A DNA stretch of 64,000 nt from Staphylococcus hyicus (GTDB lineage Bacteria; Bacillota; Bacilli; Staphylococcales; Staphylococcaceae). Position numbers and translations under genes: made by a program. The DNA is taken from assembly GCF_000816085.1 (NCBI RefSeq), contig NZ_CP008747.1, positions 2,046,001 to 2,110,000 on the forward strand. Reading direction: 5' to 3'. Positions 1 through 10,864 of the stretch are shown one piece after another (position 1 is the first letter of the stretch; each line of letters opens with the position of its first letter). The notes beneath the pieces are model-generated. The model did not search any database. It saw nothing but the letters and a program-made list of their open reading frames with translations, and was not told where the DNA came from.

Positions 1-259
1 TAAGCGTGTGTGTCATCATTTCTTCCATAGATGGTTCAGATGTTTGCTTTTGACCCTGTTGGTTATGTTTATTTTGAGACGTTTGATTCTGTGACGTCGA
101 TGGGTTCTCGGTATCGATTTCTCGATGCGATGCCTGAGCATCAATATGATGACGTTCATGCGTTTTTCCATTCATCGCATCTAATAAAATTGCTGCTGAT
201 TCCACTAAAATTTTATGCGCTTCCAATAGCTCTAAAACTTTAATTTGCGCTTCTTTCAT
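1..259 (-). CDS. hypothetical protein, 5' part only (gene runs off the left edge)
   Basis: Only the first 86 codons are in the window; the gene continues beyond base 1. The start is the ATG at 259-257, two bases after the uvrA stop, with a GGAGG ribosome site supplied by the last uvrA codons, so it should be translationally tied to uvrA. Residues 1-35 look like an amphipathic helix, followed by a low-complexity stretch rich in His, Gln, Asn and Ser. I recognise no domain. Position just after uvrA and before (in related genomes) hprK suggests a staphylococcal hypothetical protein of that operon. Function unknown. Confidence 0.7.
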   Translation of the reverse strand, partial: MKEAQIKVLELLEAHKILVESAAILLDAMNGKTHERHHIDAQASHREIDTENPSTSQNQTSQNKHNQQGQKQTSEPSMEEMMTHTL

Positions 260-261
260 CA

Positions 262-3105
262 CTACTCCTCCATTCGCGCTTTATCACGTTCAAGTACTTG
301 TTTTAAATATTTACCCGTGTAGGATGATTCAGTTGCGGCAATTTCTTCAGGTGTCCCTGTTGCTAAAATTGTACCGCCGCCTTCCCCACCTTCTGGTCCT
401 AAATCGATTAAATGGTCGGCAGTTTTGATCACATCCAAATTGTGTTCAATAATGACAACCGTATCCCCGTTATCTACAATTTTATTTAACACTTTAAGTA
501 AACGACTGATATCGTCTACATGTAGTCCAGTTGTAGGTTCATCTAAGATATATATAGAACGCCCTGTTGAACGTTTATGCAATTCTGACGCTAACTTCAC
601 ACGTTGTGCTTCACCACCCGACAATGTTGTAGCGGGTTGACCGAGGGTAATATATCCTAAACCAACATCTACTAATGTTTGTAATTTACGTTTGATTTTA
701 GGAATATTTTCGAAAAAGCGCGTTGCATCTTCTACGGTCATGCCTAAAACATCAGCAATATTTTTACCTTTATACGTGACTTCTAATGTTTCGCGGTTAT
801 AACGCTTGCCTTCACACACTTCACAAGGAACATAGACATCAGGCAAAAAGTGCATTTCGATTTTTATGATGCCGTCCCCTTTACACGCTTCACAACGTCC
901 ACCTTTCACATTAAAACTGAAACGCCCTTTTTGATACCCTCTCACTTTGGCTTCATTCGTTGAGGCAAATACGTCACGTATATCATCAAATACCCCTGTA
1001 TATGTTGCAGGATTGGAACGTGGCGTACGTCCAATTGGCGATTGGTCAATGTCTATAATTTTATCAATTTCCTCGACACCTTTAATGGCATCATGCGCAC
1101 CAGGTCGTACTTTAGACTTATTAATTTGTTTTGCTAATGCCTTATATAGTACTTCATTCACAAGCGAACTTTTACCTGAACCTGAGACGCCTGTAACGAC
1201 ATTCATCACAGATAATGGAAAGGCGACATCGACATTTTTTAAATTATTACTGCGCGCACCTTTAATTTCAATTTTACGTTCTGAAAGGTCGCGTCGTTTC
1301 TCAGGAACCGGAATAAATTTTTTACCACTCAAATACTGACCCGTTAATGATTTTTTATTTCGCATGACTTGTTTAGGTGTGCCATTTGCCACCACACTGC
1401 CACCATGTTCCCCAGCACCCGGACCAATATCTACAAGATAATCTGCTTCCATCATTGTATCTTCGTCATGTTCGACAACGATAAGTGTATTACCTAAATC
1501 ACGCATGTCCTTTAGTGTAGAAATTAAACGATCATTATCACGTTGATGTAGACCAATTGACGGTTCATCAAGGACATATAATACCCCTGATAGACGTGAG
1601 CCAATTTGTGTTGCCAAACGAATACGTTGTGCCTCACCACCTGACAGCGTACCAGAGGCTCGATTTAATGTTAAATAACCTAAGCCAACATTATTTAAAA
1701 ACTCTAATCGTGCAATAATTTCCTTTAAAATCAATCGTGCTATCTGTTGCTCTTGACTAGAAAGTTGGATATTTTGATAATAATTCAATGCATCATGAAT
1801 CGATTGCGTTACAACTTCACCAATATTTTTACCCGCTACGTATACAGATAAAGCTTCCTTACTTAAACGTTGGCCTTGACACGTTTCACAAACTTGCTCA
1901 GCCATATATTTTTGCATCATTTCACGTACATATTCTGATGGTGAGTCGTGGTAACGACGCTCAATATTCGGAACAACTCCTTCAAAAACCATCGTACGTT
2001 TGCGTGCTTGGCCAAATTTGGATTTAAATGTAAACGTGATTTCTTTATCACCAGAACCATATAAAATAATGTTTTTTTGACGTTCAGTAAGCTTTTTATA
2101 CGGTTTGTCCATATTAATTTTATATACATCACACACACGTTTTAATAGGGTTGGATAATAATCAGAGCTTGTTGGTTCCCAAGCTAAAATTGCACCCTCA
2201 TTCAAACTTTTATCTTTATCAGGTACTACTAAATCTAAGTCTACCGTTAACTTTTGTCCTAACCCGTCGCAGGTTGGGCAAGCCCCAAATGGACTATTAA
2301 AACTAAACATCCGTGGTTCTAACTCACCAATTGAAAAGCCACAAATTGGACACGCATGCTTTTCAGAAAACTCAAGTTGTTCGCCATCTATGACATCTAC
2401 AACTAAACGTCCTTCTGACAACTCCAGTACGGTTTCGATTGAATCGGCTAAACGCGTTTCAATTCCAGATTTGACAACTAAACGATCGACTACAATTTCT
2501 ATCGTATGATTTTTGTTTTTATCTAATTCAGGCACTGCCGTGATATCCATGATTTCTCCATCAACACGTACACGAACATACCCTTTTTTAATAACATCCT
2601 TAAGTAATTTCTCATGCGTCCCTTTACGATGATTAACGATTGGTGCAAGTAATTGAATTTTAGTCCGTTCTTCTAGTTGAAGGATTTGATCTGCCATTTG
2701 TTGTACTGTTTGAGATTCGATTTCAACACCGTGATGTGGGCATATAGGTTTGCCAATCCGTGCGTATAGCAGTCGGATATAATCATATATTTCTGTTACC
2801 GTCGCTACAGTCGAACGCGGATTTTTACTCGTTGTCTTTTGGTCGATAGAAATGGCTGGTGATAGGCCTTCAATCGTATCTACATCTGGTTTATCCATTT
2901 GTCCTAGAAATTGTCTCGCATACGCACTTAATGATTCCACATAACGTCGTTGTCCTTCTGCATAAATCGTATCAAAAGCAAGGGAAGATTTACCAGAACC
3001 AGACAACCCTGTCATGACAATTAACTTATGTTTCGGTAATTCAATATCTACATTTTTTAAATTATGTGCTCTCGCACCTTTAACAACGATTGACGGTTCT
3101 TTCAT
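262..3105 (-). CDS. uvrA: UvrA, excinuclease ABC subunit A
   Basis: ATPase that scans DNA for bulky lesions with UvrB in nucleotide excision repair. Two ABC modules are visible: Walker [10 protein letters not shown] near residue 35 and GVSGSGKSS near 640, each with an LSGGEAQR signature (about 485 and 825) and a Walker B ending LDEP. The zinc-finger CPIC...CPTC lies near 255-280 and CEAC...CEVC near 735-760. I chose the ATG at 3105 (MKEPSIVV), which has AGAAGG nine bases upstream; the GTG at 3114 is in frame but overlaps the uvrB stop and has no room for a ribosome site. 947 residues is normal. Second gene of the uvrBA operon. Confidence 0.97.
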   Translation of the reverse strand: MKEPSIVVKGARAHNLKNVDIELPKHKLIVMTGLSGSGKSSLAFDTIYAEGQRRYVESLSAYARQFLGQMDKPDVDTIEGLSPAISIDQKTTSKNPRSTVATVTEIYDYIRLLYARIGKPICPHHGVEIESQTVQQMADQILQLEERTKIQLLAPIVNHRKGTHEKLLKDVIKKGYVRVRVDGEIMDITAVPELDKNKNHTIEIVVDRLVVKSGIETRLADSIETVLELSEGRLVVDVIDGEQLEFSEKHACPICGFSIGELEPRMFSFNSPFGACPTCDGLGQKLTVDLDLVVPDKDKSLNEGAILAWEPTSSDYYPTLLKRVCDVYKINMDKPYKKLTERQKNIILYGSGDKEITFTFKSKFGQARKRTMVFEGVVPNIERRYHDSPSEYVREMMQKYMAEQVCETCQGQRLSKEALSVYVAGKNIGEVVTQSIHDALNYYQNIQLSSQEQQIARLILKEIIARLEFLNNVGLGYLTLNRASGTLSGGEAQRIRLATQIGSRLSGVLYVLDEPSIGLHQRDNDRLISTLKDMRDLGNTLIVVEHDEDTMMEADYLVDIGPGAGEHGGSVVANGTPKQVMRNKKSLTGQYLSGKKFIPVPEKRRDLSERKIEIKGARSNNLKNVDVAFPLSVMNVVTGVSGSGKSSLVNEVLYKALAKQINKSKVRPGAHDAIKGVEEIDKIIDIDQSPIGRTPRSNPATYTGVFDDIRDVFASTNEAKVRGYQKGRFSFNVKGGRCEACKGDGIIKIEMHFLPDVYVPCEVCEGKRYNRETLEVTYKGKNIADVLGMTVEDATRFFENIPKIKRKLQTLVDVGLGYITLGQPATTLSGGEAQRVKLASELHKRSTGRSIYILDEPTTGLHVDDISRLLKVLNKIVDNGDTVVIIEHNLDVIKTADHLIDLGPEGGEGGGTILATGTPEEIAATESSYTGKYLKQVLERDKARMEE

Positions 3106-3110
3106 TTTAT

Positions 3111-5093
3111 TCACCCTTCTGCTTTTAATTCAAATAACATATCTCTTAATTCTGTAGCTCTTTCAAAATCGAGTGCTTTCGCGGCTTCTTTCATTTCATT
3201 TTCAATATTCTTAATCGTTTTTTCTCGCTCTTTTTTAGTTAGTTTTTTCGGAACTTCTTTACGTTGATCATCATTTGTTTCATTTGTGTCAACAGTAGCA
3301 CTAATCACATCATGAATTTTTTTATTAATGGTTTGAGGGGTTATACCATGTTTTTCATTATACGCCATTTGAATGCTGCGTCGACGTTCTGTTTCATCGA
3401 TGGCGTATTTCATAGAATCCGTCATTTTATCTGCGTACATGATCACTTCACCTTTTTCATTACGTGCTGCACGTCCAATTGTTTGGATCAGAGACCTTTC
3501 AGACCGTAAAAACCCTTCTTTGTCCGCATCTAAAATGACTACTAGAGATACTTCTGGTATATCTATTCCCTCTCTTAATAAATTAATCCCTATTAAAACA
3601 TCGAATGTTCCCATTCTCAAATCACGAATGATTTCAATACGCTCTAACGTTTTAATTTCAGAGTGAAGGTAGTTTACCTTTACCCCCGCTTCTTTAAGAT
3701 ATGTCGTTAAATCTTCACTCATTTTTTTGGTTAATGTTGTGATGAGGACACGCTCATTTCTATCTACACGTTCTTGAATTTCAGACAATAGATCATCGAT
3801 TTGATTTTTAGTGGGGCGCACTTCAATTTTGGGATCCAACAACCCAGTTGGCCGAATAATTTGTTCCACCATTTCATCTGTATGCTCAAGCTCATATGGA
3901 CCAGGTGTTGCTGACACATAAACTAATTGACGTGCTTTAGATTCAAACTCTTCAAACTTTAAAGGACGGTTATCTAACGCACTGGGTAAGCGAAAACCAT
4001 GTTCAACTAATACATTTTTTCGTGCTTGGTCTCCGTTATACATCCCTCTAATTTGAGGCAATGTCACATGGGATTCATCAATCATAATAAGCCAATTATC
4101 ACCAAAATAATCCAGTAACGTATATGGTGTAGAACCTAAAGGACGCAATGTTAAGTGTACTGAATAATTTTCAATACCAGAACAAAACCCCATTTCACGC
4201 ATCATTTCCAAGTCATAATTCGTGCGTTGTTCTAATCGCTGTGCTTCCAAAAGCTTGTTTTCACTCCGCAATTTTTCTAATTGTGAGGCAAGCTCTTTTT
4301 CAATGCGTTCAATTGCGATTTTCATTTTTTCTTCGCGTGTAACGAAGTGAGATGCTGGGAAAAGTGCAAAATGTTCGCGTTCACGTAGCACCTCGCCAGT
4401 GAGATAATTAATTTCACTCACTCGATCAATTTCATCACCAAAAAATTCGACACGAATACAAAGTTCATCTCTTGATGCTGGGAATATCTCTACAACATCC
4501 CCTCTTACACGGAACGTCCCCCGTTTAAAGTCAATATCGTTACGTGTATATTGCACATCAACAAGTTTTCGTAATAGTTCACTACGATCCATCTCCATAC
4601 CTACACGGATACTTACAACTAGGTCTTTATATTCTTCAGGGTTCCCTAGACCATAAATACAACTCACACTTGCGATAATAATGACATCATCACGCTCAAA
4701 TAAAGCACTTGTGGCAGAGTGTCGCAATTGATCAATTTCATCATTAATAGAGGCGTCCTTTTCGATAAACGTATCTGTTGATGGGACGTACGCTTCTGGT
4801 TGGTAATAATCATAATAACTCACAAAATATTCAACTCTATTTTCTGGGAAGAATTCTTTAAATTCACTATATAATTGTCCAGCTAATGTTTTATTATGCG
4901 CAATAATTAATGTCGGTTTCCCCACTTCTTTAATCACATTACTCATCGTAAACGTTTTACCCGTACCTGTTGCTCCTAAAAGCGTTTGATGACGCTTACC
5001 TTCATGAATACCTTTTGCCAATTCAGCAATTGCTTTGGGTTGATCACCTTGGGGGTCAAAGTTTGATGCAATTTTAAACGCATGATGCTCCAT
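3111..5093 (-). CDS. uvrB: UvrB, excinuclease ABC subunit B
   Basis: Damage-verifying helicase-like subunit that loads on DNA from UvrA and recruits UvrC. Walker A GATGTGKT is near residue 42; the Tyr-rich beta-hairpin ([21 protein letters not shown]) near 92 clamps the strand; helicase motifs continue to the QTIGRAARN box near 540; the C-terminal UVR domain ([16 protein letters not shown]) binds UvrC. 660 residues is the usual length. The start is ATG 5093 with AAAGGAG upstream. First gene of uvrBA; a LexA box overlaps the -35 of its promoter, so it should be SOS-inducible. Confidence 0.97.
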   Translation of the reverse strand: MEHHAFKIASNFDPQGDQPKAIAELAKGIHEGKRHQTLLGATGTGKTFTMSNVIKEVGKPTLIIAHNKTLAGQLYSEFKEFFPENRVEYFVSYYDYYQPEAYVPSTDTFIEKDASINDEIDQLRHSATSALFERDDVIIIASVSCIYGLGNPEEYKDLVVSIRVGMEMDRSELLRKLVDVQYTRNDIDFKRGTFRVRGDVVEIFPASRDELCIRVEFFGDEIDRVSEINYLTGEVLREREHFALFPASHFVTREEKMKIAIERIEKELASQLEKLRSENKLLEAQRLEQRTNYDLEMMREMGFCSGIENYSVHLTLRPLGSTPYTLLDYFGDNWLIMIDESHVTLPQIRGMYNGDQARKNVLVEHGFRLPSALDNRPLKFEEFESKARQLVYVSATPGPYELEHTDEMVEQIIRPTGLLDPKIEVRPTKNQIDDLLSEIQERVDRNERVLITTLTKKMSEDLTTYLKEAGVKVNYLHSEIKTLERIEIIRDLRMGTFDVLIGINLLREGIDIPEVSLVVILDADKEGFLRSERSLIQTIGRAARNEKGEVIMYADKMTDSMKYAIDETERRRSIQMAYNEKHGITPQTINKKIHDVISATVDTNETNDDQRKEVPKKLTKKEREKTIKNIENEMKEAAKALDFERATELRDMLFELKAEG

Positions 5094-5127
5094 TCATGTA
5101 CGCTCCTTTCAACACAATATCAATAAC

Positions 5128-5168
5128 ATTTTATCAAAATTTAACACATTGTTCCAAACATCTGTTCG
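5128..5168 (-). promoter_or_regulatory. uvrBA promoter with LexA (SOS) box
   Basis: Read on the minus strand, TTGGAA (5157-5152) and TAAAAT (5133-5128) are 18 bases apart and form a sigma-A type promoter about 35 bases before uvrB. The 14-base CGAACAGATGTTTG (5168-5155) fits the Gram-positive LexA consensus CGAAC-N4-GTTYG and overlaps the -35, so LexA would block RNA polymerase until DNA damage. The box and its position are seen; regulation is inferred from the known SOS control of uvrBA in Firmicutes. Confidence 0.8.
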
Positions 5169-5199
5169 GGATTTTTGGTTTTATCCATACAACACAAAT

Positions 5200-5235
5200 A
5201 AGGATAAGATTCCTACAAGAGGAAACCTTATCCTT
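5200..5235 (-). terminator. hairpin at the 3' end of csbA
   Basis: AAGGATAAG (5200-5208) pairs perfectly with CTTATCCTT (5227-5235), with further pairing of ATTCC and GGAA(A) inside. The stem covers the last codons and stop of csbA. On the minus strand it is followed only by a weak ATTTGTGTT tract, so termination may be partial, leaving uvrBA to its own promoter. Confidence 0.5.
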
Positions 5236-5464
5236 CACTATCCTGTTGTTTATGGATATGCAATTGGTCGACAATAATATAACCGGCAAGTAACGATACA
5301 ACGTCTAAAAATATAATCCATTCATTATGAAAGAATCCTTTATAAACAGAAGCGCCGATTAAAATAAGTGTAATGAGTGTCCCCACCCACTTACTTCGCG
5401 TAATCGCACTAAAGATGACAACTAGGACGCATGGAAAGAATGCAGCTAACATATACCATATCAT
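5228..5464 (-). CDS. csbA: CsbA family small membrane protein
   Basis: 78-residue hydrophobic protein with two or three membrane helices and a short charged C-terminal tail (HIHKQQDSEG). It resembles the sigma-B-controlled CsbA family, which in Bacillus also sits directly before uvrB-uvrA; the biochemical role is unknown. I prefer ATG 5464 (MIWYML), about ten bases after AGGAAAG; in-frame GTG codons at 5473 and 5467 are possible earlier starts. It follows the HD-domain gene closely (stop at 5470) and is probably co-transcribed with it. Confidence 0.8.
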   Translation of the reverse strand: MIWYMLAAFFPCVLVVIFSAITRSKWVGTLITLILIGASVYKGFFHNEWIIFLDVVSLLAGYIIVDQLHIHKQQDSEG

Positions 5465-5469
5465 CACAA

Positions 5470-6111
5470 TCACACTTTCCTGTTTTTAAGAATTTGCATT
5501 GTCATTTCTCTTAATTCTGTGCGCGGGATGAATTTTTCTGTAAGCATTTCTGGAATGATATTTTCTATAAAATCTTGAACCGCATACAAATGATCAAATT
5601 GCATAATCGTTTCTAAGCTCATTTCATAAATTTCAAAGAAAAGTGGTTCTGGATTACGTTTTTGTATTTCACCAAATGTTTCATATAAGAGATCAATTTT
5701 ATCGGCGACAGCTAATATTTGTCCCTCTAATGAATCGTCTTTTCCCTCTTGTAAACGTTGACGATAAATCTCTTGATATCTTTCAGGTATTTCCTCGGTA
5801 ATAAAGGTATCTACCATTTCTTCTTCAACTTGTGAAAATAATTTTTTTAATTCACCACTGGCATATTTTACAGGCGTTTTAATATCTCCTGTAAACACCT
5901 CCGCAAAATCATGGTTCAAAGCTTTTTCATATAAACTTTTCCAATCCACATCTCGCCCATGATATTCTTCAACTGTACCTAAATATTGCGCAATTTTAGT
6001 CACTTTAAAAGAATGAGCGGCGACATTATGTTCAAAATATTTAAATTTACCTGGCAATCGAATTAATTTTTCTAAATCTGATAGCCTTTTAAAATATTGA
6101 TGTACACCCAT
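5470..6111 (-). CDS. HD-domain hydrolase, YfbR/5'-deoxynucleotidase-like
   Basis: 213-residue cytosolic protein with an HD-superfamily metal site: HNVAAHSFKV (His near 24-29), the HD pair in LNHDFAEVFTGDIKTP near 77 and a later Asp in AVADKIDLLYE near 140. The layout matches the YfbR family of deoxynucleoside-5'-monophosphatases, which feed dNMP salvage; the exact substrate here is inferred. The start is ATG 6111 (MGVHQYF), preceded by a strong AAAGGAGG; the 55 in-frame residues upstream lack a ribosome site and look like untranslated AT-rich leader. Upstream partner of csbA. Confidence 0.8.
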   Translation of the reverse strand: MGVHQYFKRLSDLEKLIRLPGKFKYFEHNVAAHSFKVTKIAQYLGTVEEYHGRDVDWKSLYEKALNHDFAEVFTGDIKTPVKYASGELKKLFSQVEEEMVDTFITEEIPERYQEIYRQRLQEGKDDSLEGQILAVADKIDLLYETFGEIQKRNPEPLFFEIYEMSLETIMQFDHLYAVQDFIENIIPEMLTEKFIPRTELREMTMQILKNRKV

Positions 6112-6244
6112 TACCAGACCTCCTTTAACGTTTTGATACCGTTCTAATTGCATCTTTGAAAGTATTTTTCTAGTTTGATGATAATATAACACAAATTTAA
6201 GGATTCTATCACTATATAAATTAATATACGATAAATATTCAAAT

Positions 6245-7132
6245 TTAATGAATAAAATGATATTGATCATACACATCTATGATTCGATAGCTGACAATAA
6301 AAGGTGCAACCCAGTTCATTTCAGAAACCACAATTGCATTTCCTTTTATCGCTTCCACAATCGCAACGTGACCGTATGGACCTTCTTGCGAGACAAGAAT
6401 TGCGCCTACTTTCGGTGTTGATGTCACGTGAAATCCTTCTTCACGGGCATTAATATGCCATTGCTTCGCATTTCCCCAATAGTTATGAATTGGATGCGCT
6501 AGTTCCTTACGTCTTTCAAAAGCATAGTAAGTACACTGTCCCCGCATATATAAATTTTGAAAATCAACATGTTCATACGTCACGTCTTGTATAACTGGAC
6601 GTTGTAATAAATCCCTATGTGTTTTAACGGTATTGTGGTTTCCAAAAAAATGAGAGGGTGTGATTTGAGAAAGACGAATTTGTGCTTTTAAAGAAGTGAA
6701 TGTATTAGAGTGGTACGGCGCGTGTCTAGTGTGAGGTGGTATAATAGGTGCTGATTTATGGTAGGCTTTTTGTAAACGTGGTTGAAATAATAGTGCTGCG
6801 CCTTTTGGAGAGAGTGCTAGCCATTGATTGGAAGATAGTTTTTCAAATGACGGATTGAACTGATAAAATGTACGCTTGGTTAAGTGATAACGCGTCAAAA
6901 TCCCATTCAAAGTATCTCCCGATCTCACGATATGAATATGTTTATTAGGAATTCGTACCGTCTTTTGTCCCTTAACTGATTGTCTTTCTGTAGGGTTTAA
7001 AGTTTTTAATTCTTGAATGGTTGCACCAATTTTTTGAGACAATTCATAAAAAGATTGATGTTTTGGAACTTCGATGTCCTGTGTGAGTAGCGCATTAGCA
7101 ACTGCCATTACAAATAAAAAATTAAATATCAT
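6245..7132 (-). CDS. Secreted LysM/CHAP-domain peptidoglycan hydrolase
   Basis: Begins with a short hydrophobic signal sequence (MIFNFLFVMAVANALLTQ). Two weak LysM-like repeats follow (about 30-60, and HIVRSGDTLNGILTRYHL at about 70-90), then a variable linker, then a C-terminal CHAP domain with Cys in GQCTYYAFERR, His in YGHVAIVE and a polar residue in SEMNW. CHAP domains cleave peptidoglycan as amidases or endopeptidases, so this is probably a wall-remodelling enzyme like the LysM gene at this position in S. aureus. The start is ATG 7132; an out-of-frame ATG at 7137 lies nearer the AAGGAG site and opens a two-codon ORF ending on this start. Confidence 0.8.
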   Translation of the reverse strand: MIFNFLFVMAVANALLTQDIEVPKHQSFYELSQKIGATIQELKTLNPTERQSVKGQKTVRIPNKHIHIVRSGDTLNGILTRYHLTKRTFYQFNPSFEKLSSNQWLALSPKGAALLFQPRLQKAYHKSAPIIPPHTRHAPYHSNTFTSLKAQIRLSQITPSHFFGNHNTVKTHRDLLQRPVIQDVTYEHVDFQNLYMRGQCTYYAFERRKELAHPIHNYWGNAKQWHINAREEGFHVTSTPKVGAILVSQEGPYGHVAIVEAIKGNAIVVSEMNWVAPFIVSYRIIDVYDQYHFIH

Positions 7133-7206
7133 ATCATGTATAGAACTCCTTATATTAAAAACTTGGAGCATCACGATTTTGTTCACACTCCAAGTTTCCA
7201 ATCCAA

Positions 7207-8311
7207 TTAATTTAGTTGACTTCTTAAATATGCATCAATAAACGGCCCAATATCGCCGTCCATAACAGCATTCACATTTCCCGTTTCTGCATTAGTACGA
7301 TGGTCTTTAACCATAGAATAGGGATGGAAAACATAAGATCTTATCTGACTTCCCCATCCGATTTCCTTTTGTTCGCCACGAATCTCAGCAAGTTCTTGCG
7401 CTTTTTGCTCAATTTCAAGTTGATATAATTTTGCTTTTAACATTTTCATTGCAGCTTCACGGTTTTTTATTTGTGAACGCTCATTTTGGTTATTAACGAC
7501 AATGCCAGTTGGATGATGCGTAATACGAATCGCAGACTCCGTTTTATTAATATGTTGACCTCCAGCACCTGAAGCACGGAACGTATCCACTGTGATATCA
7601 TCAGGGTTAATCTCTATTTCAATTTTTTCATTATTAAACTCAGGAATCACATCACATGAAGCAAATGAAGTATGGCGACGACCTGAAGAGTCAAAAGGAG
7701 AGATACGCACGAGGCGATGAACACCTTTCTCAGCTTTTAAATAACCGTAGGCATTATGTCCTTTAACTATCATCGTAACACTCTTAACGCCCGCTTCATC
7801 GCCAGCTTGATAATCCACGATTTCGACTTTAAATCCCTGTTGTTCACAAAAACGCTGATACATCCTAAGCAACATATTTGTCCAATCTTGTGATTCTGTG
7901 CCACCAGCGCCCGGATGTAGCTCTAAAATAGCATTATTCGCATCATGTTCTCCATCTAAAAGAAGCTGAAGCTCAAAACGATCAATTGTTGGCCCGAAAT
8001 TGCGCACAAGCGCCTCAAGCTCATTTTTAAGATCTTCCTCTTCGTCTTCTTGTAATAGTTCATGCGTCGCTTTCATATCTTCAATGTCGTTATTAATGTC
8101 ATGATACGTAGTCACAATTGACTTTAATGCGTTATTTTGATCAATAATTTGTTGCGCTTTAGATTGGTCATCCCAAAAATTCGGTTGCGCCATCATTTCT
8201 TCATACTCTTGAATATCGGTCTCTTTTTGTTCTAAGTCAAAGAGACCCCCTGAGTTGATCGAGCTTTGTCTCGAAATTTTCAATCATACGTTTAATTTCA
8301 GATAGTTCCAT
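7207..8311 (-). CDS. prfB: Peptide chain release factor RF2 (programmed +1 frameshift)
   Basis: RF2 reads UGA and UAA stops. The gene starts at ATG 8311 (MELSEIKRM), runs 24 codons to CTT (8242-8240) and meets an in-frame TGA at 8239-8237. Skipping base 8239 gives GAC and joins the main frame, which ends at 7207, for 367 residues. The GGQ motif ([10 protein letters not shown]) that enters the peptidyl-transferase centre and the SPF codon-recognition motif ([12 protein letters not shown]) are both present. An annotation starting at 8283 would be wrong. It lies 24 bases after the secA stop and is likely co-transcribed. Confidence 0.96.
8236..8250 (-). promoter_or_regulatory. prfB frameshift signal
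   Basis: On the minus strand the site reads AGGGGG-TCT-CTT-TGA-C: an internal Shine-Dalgarno-like AGGGGG, three bases of spacer, then the slippery CTT followed by TGA C. This is the classical autoregulatory cassette: when RF2 is scarce the ribosome pauses at TGA and slips +1 to make more RF2. Confidence 0.93.
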
Positions 8312-8335
8312 TTGGGTACTCCTCATCATTAAAGT

Positions 8336-10864
8336 TTATTTGCCACAACAATTTTTATATTTCTTACCACTACCGCATGGGCAAGGTTCATTACGACCCG
8401 TTTCTTGATCTTTAACAATCGGCTTAGGTTTCACTTTTTCTTTGCCATCGTTTGCTGAAACATGTTGCCCTTCAAATTCTTTCGTCTTTTCACGTTGAAC
8501 ATCATCTTCGACAGTTACAACAGATTTTAAGATATATTTACTTACATCTTCTTCAATGCCCTGCATCATAATATCGAAAAGTTCATGCCCTTCATTTTGG
8601 TAATCACGAAGCGGATTTTGTTGGCCATAAGAACGTAAATGTATCCCTTGTCTTAATTGATCCATTGTATCAATATGAGACGTCCATCTTTCATCAATTG
8701 AACGTAATAAAATCATACGCTCAAATTCAGGCATACGGTCACCCAATGCGTCACTTTGACGTTGATATGCTTGTTCAATTTTAGACCAAATGACTTCAAA
8801 TATATCTTCACGATCTTTACCCTTGACTTCCGATTCTTTTAATTCACCTTCATGTAAAAACACATCTTCTACATAATGAATTAATGGTTCGTAATCAGGA
8901 TTTTCAGCATCTTCATTGACGTGAAATTGTATTGTACGTTGTAATGTAGATTTCAACATTTCGATTACAAGTTCTGAGCTGCTTTCATCATCGATAATTC
9001 GGTTACGTTCTTCATACATAATTTCACGTTGTTTACGCAAAACTTCATCATATTCAAGAATACGTTTACGTGCGTCAAAGTTGTTCCCTTCAACACGTTT
9101 TTGTGCAGACTCTACAGCGCGTGAAACCATTTTAGATTCAATTGGTGTCGAATCATCCATACCTAAACGGTTCATCATCGCTTGCATACGTTCTGAACCA
9201 AAACGCACCATTAAATCATCTTGTAAAGATAAATAGAAGCGACTATCTCCTCGGTCACCTTGACGTCCCGAACGTCCACGTAACTGGTCATCTATACGTC
9301 GTGACTCATGTCTTTCAGTCCCGATTACAGCGAGACCACCTAGTTCTTCTACACCTTCACCAAGTTTAATATCCGTACCACGCCCCGCCATATTTGTAGC
9401 GATTGTAACCGCACCACGTTGACCTGCATCAGCGACAATTTCTGCTTCACGTTCATGGTTCTTCGCATTTAAAACGCTGTGACGAATACCACGTTTTTTT
9501 AGTAAATTAGAAATGTATTCACTTGTTTCTACTGCAACGGTCCCTAATAAAACAGGTTGACCTTTGCGATGCTTTTCGATGACTTCTTCTACTACAGCGT
9601 CAAATTTCCCTTTTTGGCTTACATAGATTAAGTCAGAATGGTCCACACGTTGTACAGGGCGGTTCGTAGGAATTTGAGTCACCGTCATATTGTAAATGTT
9701 TCTGAACTCTTCTTCTTCCGTTTTCGCAGTTCCCGTCATGCCCGCTAGTTTGTTATACATTCTAAAATAGTTTTGGAAAGTAATAGAGGCCATTGTTTTA
9801 GACTCGTTTTGAATTTTAACGGATTCTTTTGCCTCTATAGCTTGATGTAATCCTTCTGAGAAACGACGTCCTGGCATCGTACGTCCAGTAAATTGATCGA
9901 CAATTAAAATCTCGCCATTTGTGACCATATAATCAATATCTCTAGCCATTGTGTAATGCGCTCTGAGTGCAAGGTTGATATGGTGAATAATGTCTACGTG
10001 TCTAACATCGTATAAGTTGTCTAATTTAAACATACGCTCTGCTTTATCAATACCTTGTTCGGTTAATTGAATTGCTTTTGTCTGAACATCGTAATTATAA
10101 TCGTCCTCAGCTTTAAGCATTTTGGCAAATACGTTCGCTTGTGTATACAAAGATGTTGATTTTTCCGCTTCACCAGAAATAATTAAAGGTGTACGCGCTT
10201 CATCTATTAGAATCGAGTCAACCTCATCAATAATTGCGAAGTTCAATTTGCGCATAACACGGTCTTCTTTATAATTCACCATGTTGTCTCTTAAATAATC
10301 AAACCCGAGTTCATTGTTGGTACTATACGTAATATCTTGAGCGTACGCGTCACGTTTTTGATCCGTTTGTAAACTATTTGTATTTAAACCGACAGAAAGT
10401 CCTAAAAATTCATATAAATGTGCCATCTCTTCACTTTGAGATGATGCTAGGTATTCGTTGACTGTGATTACGTGCACACCGCGCCCTGTTAAGGCATTTA
10501 AATATGTTGGCATTGTAGCAGTTAATGTTTTACCTTCACCAGTTCTCATCTCAGCAATATCACCCTTATGAATAGCAATACCACCCATGATTTGCACTCT
10601 ATATGGAATCATACCAAAAACACGTTTTGATGCCTCTCTTACTAGCGCGAATGCTTCTGGTAAAATTTCATCTAATTTGTCGTCTTGTTTTCTTCTATCT
10701 TCTATACTTTGTAATTGTTCTTGAAACGCACGTGTTTTTGCTTTAATTTCATCATCTGTTAAAATTGCCATATCTTCTTCTAGTGCGATGACTTTATCAG
10801 CAATTTTACCTAGTCGTTTCACTTCTCGGTTATTACCTTCAACCAGTTTTGTTAAAAAACCCAT
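8336..10864 (-). CDS. secA: SecA, preprotein translocase ATPase
   Basis: Motor that drives unfolded secretory proteins through SecYEG. Walker A MRTGEGKT is near residue 104 and the DEAD-type Walker B IIDEVDS near 210; helicase motif VI ([11 protein letters not shown]) is near 525. The C-terminal zinc motif [13 protein letters not shown] that contacts SecB or ribosomes is intact. At 842 residues it has housekeeping SecA1 length. The start is ATG 10864 with AAAGGAG nine bases upstream. First gene of a secA-prfB unit. Confidence 0.97.
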   Translation of the reverse strand: MGFLTKLVEGNNREVKRLGKIADKVIALEEDMAILTDDEIKAKTRAFQEQLQSIEDRRKQDDKLDEILPEAFALVREASKRVFGMIPYRVQIMGGIAIHKGDIAEMRTGEGKTLTATMPTYLNALTGRGVHVITVNEYLASSQSEEMAHLYEFLGLSVGLNTNSLQTDQKRDAYAQDITYSTNNELGFDYLRDNMVNYKEDRVMRKLNFAIIDEVDSILIDEARTPLIISGEAEKSTSLYTQANVFAKMLKAEDDYNYDVQTKAIQLTEQGIDKAERMFKLDNLYDVRHVDIIHHINLALRAHYTMARDIDYMVTNGEILIVDQFTGRTMPGRRFSEGLHQAIEAKESVKIQNESKTMASITFQNYFRMYNKLAGMTGTAKTEEEEFRNIYNMTVTQIPTNRPVQRVDHSDLIYVSQKGKFDAVVEEVIEKHRKGQPVLLGTVAVETSEYISNLLKKRGIRHSVLNAKNHEREAEIVADAGQRGAVTIATNMAGRGTDIKLGEGVEELGGLAVIGTERHESRRIDDQLRGRSGRQGDRGDSRFYLSLQDDLMVRFGSERMQAMMNRLGMDDSTPIESKMVSRAVESAQKRVEGNNFDARKRILEYDEVLRKQREIMYEERNRIIDDESSSELVIEMLKSTLQRTIQFHVNEDAENPDYEPLIHYVEDVFLHEGELKESEVKGKDREDIFEVIWSKIEQAYQRQSDALGDRMPEFERMILLRSIDERWTSHIDTMDQLRQGIHLRSYGQQNPLRDYQNEGHELFDIMMQGIEEDVSKYILKSVVTVEDDVQREKTKEFEGQHVSANDGKEKVKPKPIVKDQETGRNEPCPCGSGKKYKNCCGK

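Noticed and set aside
31..243. 70-codon plus-strand frame at the left edge
   Set aside because: It is antisense to a minus-strand gene with a good ribosome site and shows no domain.
947..1339. 130-codon plus-strand frame inside uvrA
   Set aside because: Antisense shadow of a conserved ABC domain; no ribosome site.
5470..6276. 268-residue version of the HD-domain protein
   Set aside because: The extra 55 residues are AT-rich leader; AAAGGAGG lies directly before ATG 6111.
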